From Antedon mediterranea (lineage: Eukaryota > Echinodermata > Crinoidea > Comatulida > Antedonidae), in the NCBI RefSeq assembly GCF_964355755.1, contig NC_092673.1, forward strand, positions 27,533,001-27,597,000: a stretch of DNA of 64,000 nt. Reading direction: 5' to 3'. Each line of letters starts with the position of its first letter. Position 1 is the first letter of the stretch. The notes under the pieces were generated by a model. That model ran no database searches and was not told the DNA's origin. It was given only the letters and a program-made list of their open reading frames with translations. Below are positions 24,683 to 37,149 of the stretch, piece by piece. The position numbers and the translations under genes were made by a program.

Positions 24683-26087
24683 ACTGCCTTGCTATAAATG
24701 CTGTGTAATCAATATTACTCAAAGTCTAGTCAGATATTTTTATCACGACCTCGGGTAAACACTGGTTGAATACCCTGGGACACGTAGGCTTTTAAGCTTG
24801 GTTCCCACGGACACAAAACGCAATTAGGACGTAAGCGGTCCAAACAATTTGAGCAATCACGACGTGGTGGATCGTCTGAACTGCCGCTTATGATTTATGG
24901 CGTAATTACTTTGTGAACTAAGTTGAGACAATTAATGCAATATACTCACGTTATAACTAAATTATTAATTTATTGACTCTCACTTAATGAACAGCAATTA
25001 CAATATTGTAGTGCGGTAAAATTAAAAATGTATTGTGTTAAAGAATCCCAAACTTTAATAAATTTGCTTGCTTAAACTTGCTTATAATGTACATAAATAG
25101 ATATCCCATTAAAAATATAATCTTAATAATTAAAATAGTAACATTTCTTCTACTTAGTCCTAAACTATTTAAATTTACTTTTCATACATTCCTTTTCAAC
25201 TATTTGTATGCCCGCATATTATGGTGATTTACTATTAAAACCTTTTATTGTAATCACGTATTTATCATTGTTGATTATGAAATTGTTTACTACTATCACT
25301 GTGTAATTTTTTTGATATTTGGAAGAACATTGTGGCCTAATTTCTGAAACTCTTTGTAAACCGATAATCATAATTATTAAGGTATACTTTATTCATTCAA
25401 ATGAAAAAAAGCCAAATGCTTGTCGCACAGTGAAGACACACAGCAATAGGGAAACAAACAAAATCTATACTATTTAACTATTTTGTTACTACCTTCTAAC
25501 CCGTGCTCCTGTATAATATGACTGGTATATTTACTTTACCAAAGCTTAAGACTGAAAGAACAAAGACATTCATCTTGGGAGATTTCCACCATTGGAATGT
25601 TCCCATCTCAATTGTATACATTCTATAAAATATTCTAACTAACTTTTTTTTAAATCAAATTGTTATTAATTTCTATATCAAAATTAGGCCTAATTTAAAA
25701 AAATGTTTTTGTGTAACTTTTTTATCTTAATTCTTTATCTTTTTTTAATAACTCTTTTATATAGTGTAATATTCAATCTCAATTATTTATTGCAATTATT
25801 CCGAATTTTTAACCTTTATTTAAATATTAGCAATAGTTAACAACAGGTGATCTTTTAAATTGCTCATATTTACCAATATGAATTCTGTAAATACAACAAC
25901 TAGCCGTTAATCGGGAAGTTCCAGATTTAAGACAATATGCAATGACTTTCACGCATTTCCAAAAGAACGTCTCTATTGCCTACCCATTATATGAATCCTA
26001 CGGCGCAAAAATTTGAAAAATAGATAACAAGATTCGTTCTTATCTTATTTTAACATTGATTTATGAGTAAATTTACGGAATTCAAAT
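24683..26087. other. Intergenic spacer between copy B and the polyketide synthase
   Basis: It holds the presumed promoter of copy B, a partial family-2 MITE (about 24790-24930, with AAGCTTGGTTCCCAC) and AT-rich sequence that should include the synthase 3' UTR. I see no exon. Confidence 0.5.
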
Positions 26088-29000
26088 TTAGGTTTCACTC
26101 AATTTCAATGGCAACACAGCTTCCTTATTCAATGCCTTTTCCAGCAAAAGCTTCGTTGTAATGCCACCAAGGATATCCAACTGTGACACGACAACGTTAA
26201 GCTCTTTACTAGCCCACGTCACCATTTCGACTGCCATCAGCGAATCGACACCGTAGTTGATCATTGGTTGGTTGACGTCAATGGTTTCAGGCTCAACACA
26301 GAGCAATTTACCCATCTTTTGTTTAACGTTCTTTTCGATGTCTTCTAGGCTTAGAGAGCAATCGGTTTTAGCGACCTGTTGGCCCGTTGCCAGATGTACG
26401 AATTTCATGCTTTCAGGGTATACAAACATTTGCATCACATTCCAGTCCTGAAAAGAAAAATGGTAGACAATATCAACTAAAGTTCCAAGATACAGTGCGT
26501 TGTATCATATTTAAGTTGCTGATACACGCGTTATACTAGGTTCTAGGACACCTACCCCCTAGACAGTTACCCCCCGGATATTTACCACCCGGACAACTAC
26601 CCCCTTAGGACAACTACCCCCTTAGGACAACTACCCCCTTAGGACAACTACCCCCTTAGGACAACAACCCCCCGGACAACTACCCCCCGGACAACTACCC
26701 CCTTAGGATAACTACCCCTCGGATAACTACCCCCCGGTCAACTACCCCCCGGTCAACTACCCCCCCCCCAATCCAAAAGTAGACAAACGGTTTCTGTAAA
26801 AATTAAATCATCTGTTTTTAACGGGTGTTTCGAAACTAGAGACCCGAGACCTGACACGAGACCCAATACGAAAAGGGAGACCTATATTGGGTCTCCCTTT
26901 TCGTATATTAGGGTCTCCCTTTTCGTATAGTGTGGTCTCTCTTTTCGTATAGTGGGGTCTCCCTTTTCGTATATTTGGGTCTCCCTTTTCGTATATTTAG
27001 GTCTCCCTTTTCGTATATTAGGGTCTCTCTTTTCGTATAGTGGGGTCTCCCTTTTCGTACGTGGGTCTCTCTTTTCGTATATTTAGGTCTCCCTTTTCGT
27101 ATTGGGTCTCGGGTCTCTGGTCTCGGGTCTCTAGTTTCGAAACACCCGTTTTTAACCGATTATTCTGTTTAACAGCACGCTAGACCCTAGATGTGCTAGA
27201 TTTAAAGTACCGTATTTATTGACAAAACGGCCTGGGCTGTTTATTGTTTAGGTGGTTTTTAGGTGGACATTTATTGGAAGAAAGTTGTTTATTCAATGGG
27301 AGGGGGTATAATCTAATGGAAATAGACGCCGATTATTAATTCCATATGATGTTTCATGGGAGTGACATGATCACCGTTTATTTGAGGGGAATTTATTTAA
27401 AGATCGCCGTTTATTCGGTGAGTGAACATTGAGGTCAAATATCAAAAGTGATATTATTCTTCAAGTGTACAAAAATACAAAATGACAAATTTGAGACAAA
27501 AATTAATTCTTTTAAGACCAGTGGTTATCGAAGCATTGTCCTGACGCAAAAATTATTATTATTATTAGCGAACCCAGTTTTTACAGTAAATACAGGGAGT
27601 ACTATATAATACGTTCGACTATCCTATGATCATGTGTGACAATCTTCAGTTTATACCAGGCTATATTTATGTTCAATCTTTTACTTTTGTTTACAATAAT
27701 GAATAGTAATTCGTCAAAGTAACGAATTAAAATATAGTTATTAATTCCTATTATACGCTGTTGCAGAGTCAGGTTGTTGAATGGTCTGGGTGGTAGTTGT
27801 CCGTCCGGGATGTAGTTGTTCTAAAGGGATAGTTTTCTGGGTGGTAGTTGTCCAGGGGTTAGTTGTCCTACGGAGGTAGTTGTCCTAAAAGATTATTTGC
27901 CCTCGGAGTATTTTCCAGGAAGTAGTTGTCCTACGGGGAGTATTGTGTCAGAGGTAGTTGTCCGGGGGGTAATTGTCCGGGGGGTAATTGTTCCTAGGGG
28001 GTAATTGTCCGGGGGGTAGTTGTCCGGGGGGTAGTTGTCCTAAGGGGGTTGTTGTCCTAAGGGGGTAGTTGTCCGGGGGGTATTTGTCCGGGGGGTAGTT
28101 GTCCTAAAGGGGTAGTTGTCCTAAGGGGGTAGTGGTCCAGGTGGTGGTTGTCCGGGGGGTAGTTTTCCGGGTGGTAAATGTCCAGGGGGTGAATATCCGG
28201 ATACGGTTATACTAGCATCCTAGCAATACAACGCGTTATCGGAAAAGATACACAGTGAGAATCCATTGCGTTGTCTTTTGTTGTTATAATTATGTTTAGC
28301 ATTCGGTCAACGAAATGTCACTTTTTACTCTTTCTTTTACTCTCATTTTGAAAAAAAGGAGTGCTTTCCGAACACTTGCCATTTCTCTCTGTTTTCTTAA
28401 TAATATTTTGCCAAATATAATAAATTTGAACATGATATTTGCAATGTAGTATACTATTTAAAATAATGACCACGTACCTGATTTGCAAGATAAACAGCGG
28501 CCGGTTGATTAGATGATTGCAGAAGATTCGACAATCCTTCTAAGAACTCATCGACGTGTAGTGACAGGTGACCTCTCATGTTCAGAGCCTGTGCAACACC
28601 GGATTTATCTTCTAAATATCCCGCTCCTCTTACGGGACTCAACTGTACACTGAGTGCTGGTAGACCATCGTCTCTTCTTTTTGCAGCAAGAGCATCCAGG
28701 AAGTTGTTTGCTGCTATGTACATAGACTGTGATGAATTGCCACACATAGTAGTCACAGACGATAGTAAGAAGAATATTTCAAGATTCATGTCTTTTGTGA
28801 CATCGTGCAAGTGCTGGGCACTACCAGCCTTTGATGACAGAATGTTGTCAATTTCTGAATTGGTCAAGCTCTGGAATGTCTCCTCCATAATAAATCCAGC
28901 CAAGTGAAACACACCTTTAATCTCTGGTGCATGTTCACTCTGTAATCCCTTCATCAAGGCTAGGACATTATCCTTTATGCTTAAATCTAATGAGTACTTG

Positions 29001-32000
29001 TATACATTGACACCTTTGGCTTCGAGGTATTTTAGGGTCCGTCTACCAGACGAATTTCGACAACCACGGCGAGAAACTAAAGCGATATGCTTCGCTCCTT
29101 TATTCGCCAACCATCTAGCCATTGCTTGTCCAATGCCGCCAAATCCACCAGTGACGATGTACGTTACGTTTTGTTTGAACAGCTTGGTTGTTGGGTTTAT
29201 TTTGGGAGGTTGTATCTCATCCGGGATATTGAATACTACTTTACCAATATGAGATCCTTTGGCGGTTCTCGCAAACACCTCTTGGTATTCTTCAATCGAC
29301 GAGACTTCAAATCTGATTGGTTTGAAGATTCCATTTTGGAATTTGTTTGACACTTCAGTCAAAAGCTTACTTGCTCGTGGTTTGTCTAGATCAATCATGA
29401 TGTCAATTTGACTTGATATAAATGTCTTATTCTCAAGTAGCATCTGCATCTGGAGATTTGAATTCTGTAGAATGTCACGCTTTCCGATCTCACAGAACCT
29501 TCCCCCAGGAGCAAGGCATTCGATACCTTTGACCAAGAGGTCTCCACTTAGCGAGTTCAACACAACGTCAACACCGCGACCGCTTGTCCACTGCATGATA
29601 TCATTGTAAAACTCATCTGATCTTGAGTCAGATACATACCTGATGCCTAATTTTTCTTTAAGGTATTCTCGTTTCTTAACAGATCCAGCTGTACATATGA
29701 TGTTAGCCTTGGCCATTCTGGCAACCTGTATTGCACTTAGTCCTACCCCACCACAGGCTGAATGTATTAGGACGGTTTCTCCTGGCTGCAGATTAGCACG
29801 TTCTATTAAACTGTGATACGAGGTAGAAAATATTATTCCTATACCTGAACTCTCATCCCAGGTTAAATTGGATGGCTTTTTTACCACAAGTTGAGCATCA
29901 CATATTGAATGAGAAGCGAAACAATGATCCCCAAAACCAATAACTTCATCACCTTCTTTAAGGTTTACTACACCTTTACCAACTTTCTCTACAATGCCAC
30001 TTAGTTCCAGACCGAACTGCTTCTCTTCAGTCTTTATCAACGCATTAAGCATACCCAGTGCCATCATCACATCTTTGAAGTTCAGAGCTGCACTCTTGAT
30101 TCTAACCAGTACTTTTCCATCATCAGGAATCATTTCATTCAGGTATGAAACGCCTAAGTCGTCTAAAGAAGCTAGCGCCGAAGATGAACTTTGGGTTAAC
30201 TGCCAGTACTTCTTATTCGTTGATACGCTTTCCATATTGATGTTTGTGGGGATTATTCTAGGATAGAAGTATGCACCATCTCGAATAGCGATTTCTCTTT
30301 CTTTGTGATCATATGACATGATGTATTTTGCAGCAAGTTCAGCCTGTGCGCGCGAAGAACTTTTACTCTCAATGTCAATGGAATAAACTGGAGCATTGAA
30401 CTGGTTTGTGATAGCCCGAACAACGCCAATGGCTTTGCTCCCTTCTATGTTTTGTGATCTATTATTCGAATCAGTGGTTATAACCCATATTTTCTGGAAA
30501 GCTTCTGACGAATTATCAACTTGTTGAAAGAGCTTGAAGAGATCATGACAGTTACTATCATTTGAGTTCCACAAGTATATTACTTCGGTTTTGTCTGTTT
30601 CTGTATTATTGATGAGAATACCTTTGTTGATATCTGTTAATGGTTGAATTATAACTTCTGCACTAAGACATTTGCTTAGACAGTCAGCAACAACATTTGT
30701 TTTTCTGTCAGTGAAAATCAAATAGCGCTGACATTCTGTGTTTTGATCAATTGTTTTGATGCCTTTATGTACTGTTAAAGAACGTTTTCGCCCAAGAAAC
30801 ATGCTATGGAAAAATTCTCCAGTAGTTGTTTCTGATTCTACGTCAGCAAAGCCGTTGTTTACAAGCGCTTGTACCCATCCTTCTTTAGACAACCAGCAGG
30901 TGTTGGTTCTGAAGTCTTGATAGACCCAGCATAACTCAAGAGACCCGAATACAAGTTCAGCTACATAATGTGTATTTGTCGCCTCGTACATTAAGAACAA
31001 ACCATCATCAGTCAGTAAATCTCGAATTCTACCAAGAGCAATATTGACATCAACAACTGAATGAATTGTGTCCATACACACGATAAAGTCTACCGTACCA
31101 GGAACAAATCCCTGACTAGCTAGGTCCTTTTCTATGTCAAGTTGCTGATACTTAACAAATGGATATTCCTCCAATGCGCTCTCTGCATGCATGAAAAATG
31201 TGACACTCAAATCTGTGAATATATACTCAACTCGCTTTTCTTCTCCATACTTCTTTAGAGGTTCGAGTATGTATTGTGCAAGACCACCCATACGTCCACC
31301 AATCTCCAGAACACGCACTACTGATTTTTCTTTCAGTGCCTTTTGAACAGCTCTGTCAATTATATCTGTACCTGCTTTGTAGAACAATCTTGTAGTAAGT
31401 GAATCCATGAAATAGCTCGGGAGACATTCTGGTCTGAAGAGAAGCTTCACAGCACTTCCTGGCTCTATAAGAGTTCTGGTGAAATTATCTCCAAGGTTTC
31501 TTATCATTCCAATTTCATGTTCAAGTTCTGGCACAGCTTTATAGAGCTCATCGAGGTTTCTATGAAGATCTTTGAATGGAATTGTTTTAACAGATGTATC
31601 GGCCGCTATGGCTCTCAGACGCTCTATATACAACGGGTGCACGTTGTAAGTTGAACTGTCGACCGTTTTAAGACCATGACGAATGTAAGACGCGCATATT
31701 GATCTAATTAAAGGCGCGAACTTTTCAGCCTTTCCTATGCCGTATGTTTCATCAGTGTGTATTCTTCTTTGAATAATATCATCGAACACCTCACAAACTA
31801 CAGACGTGTTTCCCATACATGCAGATGAAGTTTGCCATATCGTCTTATACAGGCATTCACCTAAATCGACATCTGAACGCGTCCCGTTGATGTTTTGGCA
31901 TCTAACACCCGTAAGTTTTACCAATGTACAACCGTCACTAGTCGATAATATGATATCACCAACCAAGAGCTTACTATCGCATTCTGTAACATTAGCATAT

Positions 32001-35000
32001 GCCATTAGTTGTTGACCTGGTGGTATTTTAGGAACAAACATCTGAAGTTTGTCAATTGCAACTGGGAGATAAAGCGTTGTTGTCTCTCCAATGGCACTGA
32101 GAAGAAGCTGAAAGCAGCCATCTAGCTGTGTAGTCTGTATACGTTGATTGTTATTTTCAGCAGGGCACAGGTACGCAAATCCTTCACCGTCTCCAGCCAT
32201 CACCTCTTCAATCACCTGGAACGCAGTTCCGTAATTCAGACCAACTGAACTCATTCTACTGTAAAATTCATCTTGTGTTACGCTGGTGGTACATCTTTTC
32301 AATATATTCTCCTTATCAATTTTAACAGGTTTCGTTTCTTTGTTATTCGTAGTTAACAGCTCACAGCTACTGTAAACAGTGTTGTTCGAAGTGACTTCAA
32401 CGTAGCTACCATTTTTGACACACGTCAAATTAAGACCAACAGCATTGTTACTGCTATCAGTGTTGTCTGGCCAAGTACATACTCGCTTAAAGCTCGCATT
32501 TGCCACAGATGGAATTTGATAGTCGGCAAAATATGATTGCAAAGCGTACTCTACATATCCTGCCGCCGGAAAAATAACGTTGTCTTGGATTACATGATCA
32601 GCCAAGAAAGGAAATACCGCGAATGTTATGTTTCCGTTTTGGCCTTTGTATGTCCGGTCATCCTGACCAAGACGTCTGTTGCGGCGCTCTTCGCCCTCAA
32701 TCCAAAACGAATTGTGTTGCCATTGATATTTTGGAATATCAACCCATATTGCAGCATCACGGGTAAAATTATCCCAGTTAATATCTATGCCACATGTGTA
32801 CAATTGACCAAGTGCGAATAGGTTAGTCACTTTGTCATTTTGTTCTCTCTGTCCGGTTGACAATGTAATAAGGTCAGTCTTACCTTGCCCTTTACCAATC
32901 TGTTTGATAGACGATGCAAGTGTTACTGAAGCACTCAGTTCTATGAAGATATTTGCGTTGGTGTTACGAAGAACGCCTTCTATGGCCGGGCAGAATTTGA
33001 CTCTGTTTCGTATATTACTCCACCAGTAGTCTGTGTTAAAATCACCGTCATACACTTCACCTGTCAATGTTGAAAACATAGGAACAGATCTTACTCCGGC
33101 TGGTGTGGAAACAGCACCTTTCATTGATGTTCGAAATGGTTTTTCCATTGGATCCATTATTGGTGTATGGAAAGCGCACTGTACTCTAAGCTTCTTTGAT
33201 TTGACATTGACGTCGTTGTCAATACTATTGATACTTTCTTTTGATCCTGCTAAAGTTAATGAACCAGGAGCATTTTCGGCTGCAATGTACAGATTCTCAT
33301 ATTTGTTGCACATTTTTTCAGCTTCATCAAGTGTAAGCCTGACAGCCGCCATGCTTCCGCAACCTTTCAACATAGATTGGTTTTTACTTCGGTGATAGAC
33401 AACTCGTACTGCCTCAGTTAGCGTCAGGCCACCACATGCATATGCGGCAGCGATCTCACCCAGACTGTGTCCAACAACCACATCAGGTTTAACACCCCAG
33501 TAGCACCACAAGTCAAATAGACCGACTTGCAGAAACAATAATGCCGGCTGGCTTATTACCATGTCATTAAAGTTTTCTTCAGTTAGTAAGTTTTTCTGAC
33601 CATTAAACAGACCTTTATCGTTTAATAGAGACCACCCACTAATCTTCTGGAAAATCGTGTCACACTTTTTGATGGACTCTCTAAATATTGGTTCGGTCTG
33701 GTACAATTTCCTTCCCATATTGATCCACTGTTGCCCTTGCCCTGGAAATACGAAACATATTTTATGTTCTGGGTTGTATGTCGTGCCAGTTGAGATACCG
33801 TCTCCACTACCATTAGTAATAAACTGCTCTAGTCTTTCTTGAAACTGCGATCCAGAACTTGCAGATATTGCCACTCGACATTCGTGGTGCTTCCTGTGAG
33901 TTGCCTGCCATCCCACTACACGAAGAGCATCTTCTTCATTGTCAAACTCTTTCCACTTAATTGCTAAATCTGTAAGGGCAGCAGACGACTTGGCCGAGAG
34001 GGGTATCAACAGCGGCTTACCTTCTTTTGTGCTTGAACCAAATTCCCATCCGACGGGATCTAACAAAGCATTATGTTTTTGTTTTGGCGCCTCTTGGAAA
34101 ATTGCATGCGCAAGAGCGCCCGCGAATCCAAAGCTATTTACTCCGATAATGGACTTTTCATCATTTGGCAAACGCTCCATTTGAGTTTGAACTTCTAATT
34201 TCCAATCTTTTAAGTTGATCTTGGGATTCGGCTTGTTGTAGTTGATGGTCGGTACAAGGTAGCCGTTATGCAGCATTAGTGCTGCCTTTATTGTAGCAGC
34301 GGCTCCGGCAGCACATTCACTGTGACCAAAGTTGCTCTTAACTGATCCGATCTTAATTGGTGCATCACGATTTGGTCCAAAGGATTTGCCAATAGCTTCT
34401 GCTTCAATGGGATCTCCAACGGGTGTTCCTGTGCCATGTGCTTCAAGATAGTTTACATCAGCCATATTCACATCAAATGTTTTGTACGTCTCTTCAATGA
34501 TTCGCTGCTGATCAGGCATGGATGGCATAGTAATACTCTGACTGTAACCGTTAGATCCTATTGATGTTCCCATAATAGTCGCATAAATATGATCGTTGTC
34601 TTTCATAGCCTGATCCAATGTCTTAAGAATACACGTCCCAAAACCTTCGCCTCTAACGTAACCCTTGGCTGTATCAGAGAAGGGACAACATTTACCATCT
34701 GGCGAGAGCACTCCAAGAGCGCTGAAGCCAACAGTAGTGTCAGGGAGAATCAATGCGTTGACTCCACCCAGGACCGCAACTTTACATTCGTTATCTCTAA
34801 GCGATTTACACGCAAGGTGCATGGCAGTTATCGATGACGCGCAAGCGGTATCTACGGCGTAGCTTGGCCCCTTCAGATTGAACACGTATGAAATCCTGTT
34901 TGCTGCGACACTGTGCGCTGTGCCCGTCAATGTGTAAGCGTTTACCGTATTGGCATGGATATCGAGAGTTTGAATTGGGTAATCCATTAACCCAATTCCA

Positions 35001-35701
35001 ACGAACACACCGCACGAGTCTAGGTTATCCGGTATGATTCCGGCATCTTCAAAGGCTTCGTGGGTAACCTCTAGTAAAATTCTCTGCTGGGGATCCATCG
35101 ATGATGCCTCTTTTGGTGAAATTTTGAAGAATGTGTTATCGAACTTGTCGATTCCATCTACAAATCCACTTTTTGGTGATACCATCTTTCCTGGCTTCGT
35201 CTGGTCATCATCATGGAATTTTTCAATTGACCAACGTTCTGGCGGAACATCAGTGATACAATCCTTACCACTACAGAGAACCTGCCAGAAATCTTCTGTC
35301 GAGGTTACTCCGCCAGGCATTCGACATCCTAGTAATAAAGTCATTTAATAATACTCACTGAGGTTTTAAAATTCTAAAATATTGCATCTACTGTATTTTG
35401 TTTATTTGCCTATCACTAAAGCAACGCAATGACGTGGGTGGAGCTGCGCAAGTTAGTTGACCAATCATAAACGACAGTTCGGGAGAGCCATCGTTTTGTG
35501 ATTATCTCCATGGACATGCACTCTTTCTAACGGTTCTTATGACATTAAGACCACACTCATCATAAAATTGATTTAGATTTTGCAGGGAGGAAATGAAATG
35601 TGGAACTTTTCTATGGACCTTTTATTTATTCTATAATAACAACAAATGAACTTACCTATGCCAACAATAGCAATTGGACACTTCTTCGAGTTTTCATTCA
35701 T
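26088..35701 (-). CDS. Animal iterative type I polyketide synthase (reducing, KS-AT-DH-MT-ER-KR-ACP), complete, 2418 aa
   Basis: Exon 1 is 35701-35656 (MNENSKKCPIAIVGI), exon 2 is 35328-28478 and exon 3 is 26447-26088. Phases join exactly and the short first exon supplies the missing start of the KS fold. KS (about 10-435): Cys 178 in DTACASS, His 313 in EAHGTGTP, His 351 in SNFGHSE. AT (about 538-860): GQGQQW, Ser 637 in GHSLG, His 736 in AFHTP. DH (about 915-1170): His 927 in ADHVIQDNVIFP (Asp where Gly is usual) and Asp 1085 in LDGCFQ. Methyltransferase-like region (about 1350-1530): LEIGGRMGG. ER (about 1745-2050): LNFKDVM and SACGGVGLSA. KR (about 2070-2295): VTGGFGGIG, Ser near 2206, Tyr 2219. 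ACP: Ser 2368 in GVDSL. There is no thioesterase, so release needs another enzyme or route. The architecture matches animal FAS-like synthases that make pigments or lipids. All key residues are present. The methyltransferase motif is unorthodox and may be inactive. Confidence 0.95.
26551..26775. repeat. C-rich minisatellite, PKS intron 2 (acceptor side)
   Basis: Units of about 15-18 bp such as GGACAACTACCCCCTTA and GGACAACTACCCCCC are repeated some 13 times. In the synthase pre-mRNA (minus strand) this is G-rich. The same unit in the opposite orientation forms the array at 27780-28195. Confidence 0.85.
26822..27148. mobile_element. TIR element filled with a tandem array; 7-bp target duplication
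   Basis: The ends are inverted repeats: CGGGTGTTTCGAAACTAGAG at 26822 faces CTCTAGTTTCGAAACACCCG ending at 27148. With some mismatches the pairing extends about 58 bp. Both sides carry TTTTTAA (26815-26821 and 27149-27155), a direct target duplication. The interior is a tandem array of about nine GGGTCTCCCTTTTCGTATA units. There is no coding sequence. A 7-8 bp duplication would be compatible with hAT-type movement, but the termini do not settle the superfamily. Confidence 0.75.
27220..27430. repeat. Degenerate TTTATT-containing short repeats
   Basis: Imperfect units with GTTTATTnnnnnGG (TGTTTATTGTTTAGGTGG, CATTTATTGGAAG, GTTTATTCAATGGGAGGGG) suggest a decayed minisatellite. Support is weak. 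Confidence 0.35.
27780..28195. repeat. G-rich minisatellite, PKS intron 2 (donor side), inverted relative to 26551-26775
   Basis: GGGGGGTAGTTGTCC and GGGGGTAGTTGTCCTAA units of 15-18 bp are repeated about 25 times. The end toward 27780 is more degenerate. Because the array is the reverse complement of the acceptor-side array, transcripts of the intron can fold arm to arm. Confidence 0.85.
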
Positions 35702-35966
35702 GATGTATACTATCAATTAGTTATGAAATTTAGGCCTATGGAAAAGGAATCACATAGTTATGATACTATTACTAATAACAAGTCAAATTAGTTTAAAAAG
35801 AAGTAAAATTAAAAATGTTCTGTGCGACATGATGGGGCAGAAAGTTGTTCTACTCAAAATTGTTCACGTAGATGTAAATCCGATAAAAGATAGGTAAATT
35901 TTTTAACTTCGCAAATGCATTTGATACCACACATCATCAAATTCGTCTTCAAAAACTACATCATTA

Positions 35967-36363
35967 AGGCCCATTTACACTAGGGCGATAACGATCGACG
36001 ATAAATAGATAAACATAGATTTTTGTTTGATAAAACGAAAGAAATTAGAACATTTTTCTTTATAGAACTATAGGATAATCATTATGCTGTATTTAATAAA
36101 AATAATATTTTTGAAAATCCAATCAAATGACGTCATGATCAATAACAACAGTCAAATCATTGTATTGTAACGATATTATTGCTCTTACTAATCATGACGT
36201 CATTTTATTGGACGTGTGGAAATATTATTTTCATCAAGGCAGCATAGATTATAATCCTATAGTTCTAGGATGAAAACTTTTAAAAATTCTTTTGTTTTAG
36301 GTATGAAAAATGCATATTTATCTTTTTATCGTCGATCGTTATCGCCCTAGTGTAAATGGGCCT
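35967..36363. mobile_element. Non-autonomous TIR transposon with TTA target duplication
   Basis: AGGCCCATTTACACTAGGGC at the left faces GCCCTAGTGTAAATGGGCCT at the right. The inverted match extends through GATAACGATCGACGATAAA for about 40 bp. TTA borders both ends (35964-35966, 36364-36366). The internal halves are also partly complementary (TGACGTCATGAT / ATCATGACGTCA). A 3-bp TTA duplication fits PIF/Harbinger-type MITEs. Confidence 0.75.
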
Positions 36364-37149
36364 TTATACTGTTAGAAGAATCGCATAAGTATACGAGTTG
36401 TTGTTCACTATGTAAAACAATCATACATATAAAACCATTAATTCAATGTGGGGTTGTGAATGTGACTCATCGCGTATACAATATCCAATGATTAGAAATA
36501 AAGTAATCTTTATCAATAAGTATGCACCAAGGATTAGGCATTATTAAATCACAACTGATTTGAAGAAGATCAGAACAGATGGTAAAATATATTTTTTTTA
36601 AACAGATGCTGGAGAAATGGAATTCATTACAAGATGAGCACTACATGATGAGGTCATTTTAAAGATTGAATGATTTTATGCATAAAGACAAGATTGAATA
36701 ATTATTCAACAAGAATTTCGTTGCTTCTGTTAACTTTTCACAGAGTTTAACATACGTATTAACATTGCTTGTGTGTTCTTGACTCGTTGATACTATGATA
36801 ATTTATAGCGTGATGCACAGTCAATGAGTAGCCATTTCTTGGTACTGTATCTGTACAGTATCATAGGCACCTAACAAATACAGGCCCCACATGTGACACA
36901 TATGTTACACTGTATTACAGAATCTGTCTTTGGTACTTGACATATAATGTCCTATGTACAATGACGCTGGATTATTTCTCTTTGGTAATTCTCGTAGGTC
37001 TATAAAACAATTAGTGCTTTTATCTGTTTAGTGATGGTTTAGGGTGCGATTGGACATTGTAACGTATTGCTACATTGTTTTTTTGTATAATATAGGCCTA
37101 TAAAATTGCGGCGCAACACGGAAAATGTAAATCGACAAAGAACGCCAAA

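Noticed and set aside
26551-27148. Regularly spaced repeats resembling a CRISPR array
   Set aside because: There are no unique spacers, units abut directly, and the host is an animal.
35328-35344. Synthase start at the Met at 35344 (MTLLLGCRMPGG)
   Set aside because: That Met lies in intron sequence; the upstream exon 35701-35656 joins in phase and restores the expected IAIVGIGCRMPGG start of the KS fold.
28578-35348. Several 60-120 codon + strand frames
   Set aside because: All lie antisense to the polyketide synthase exon; none has domain character.
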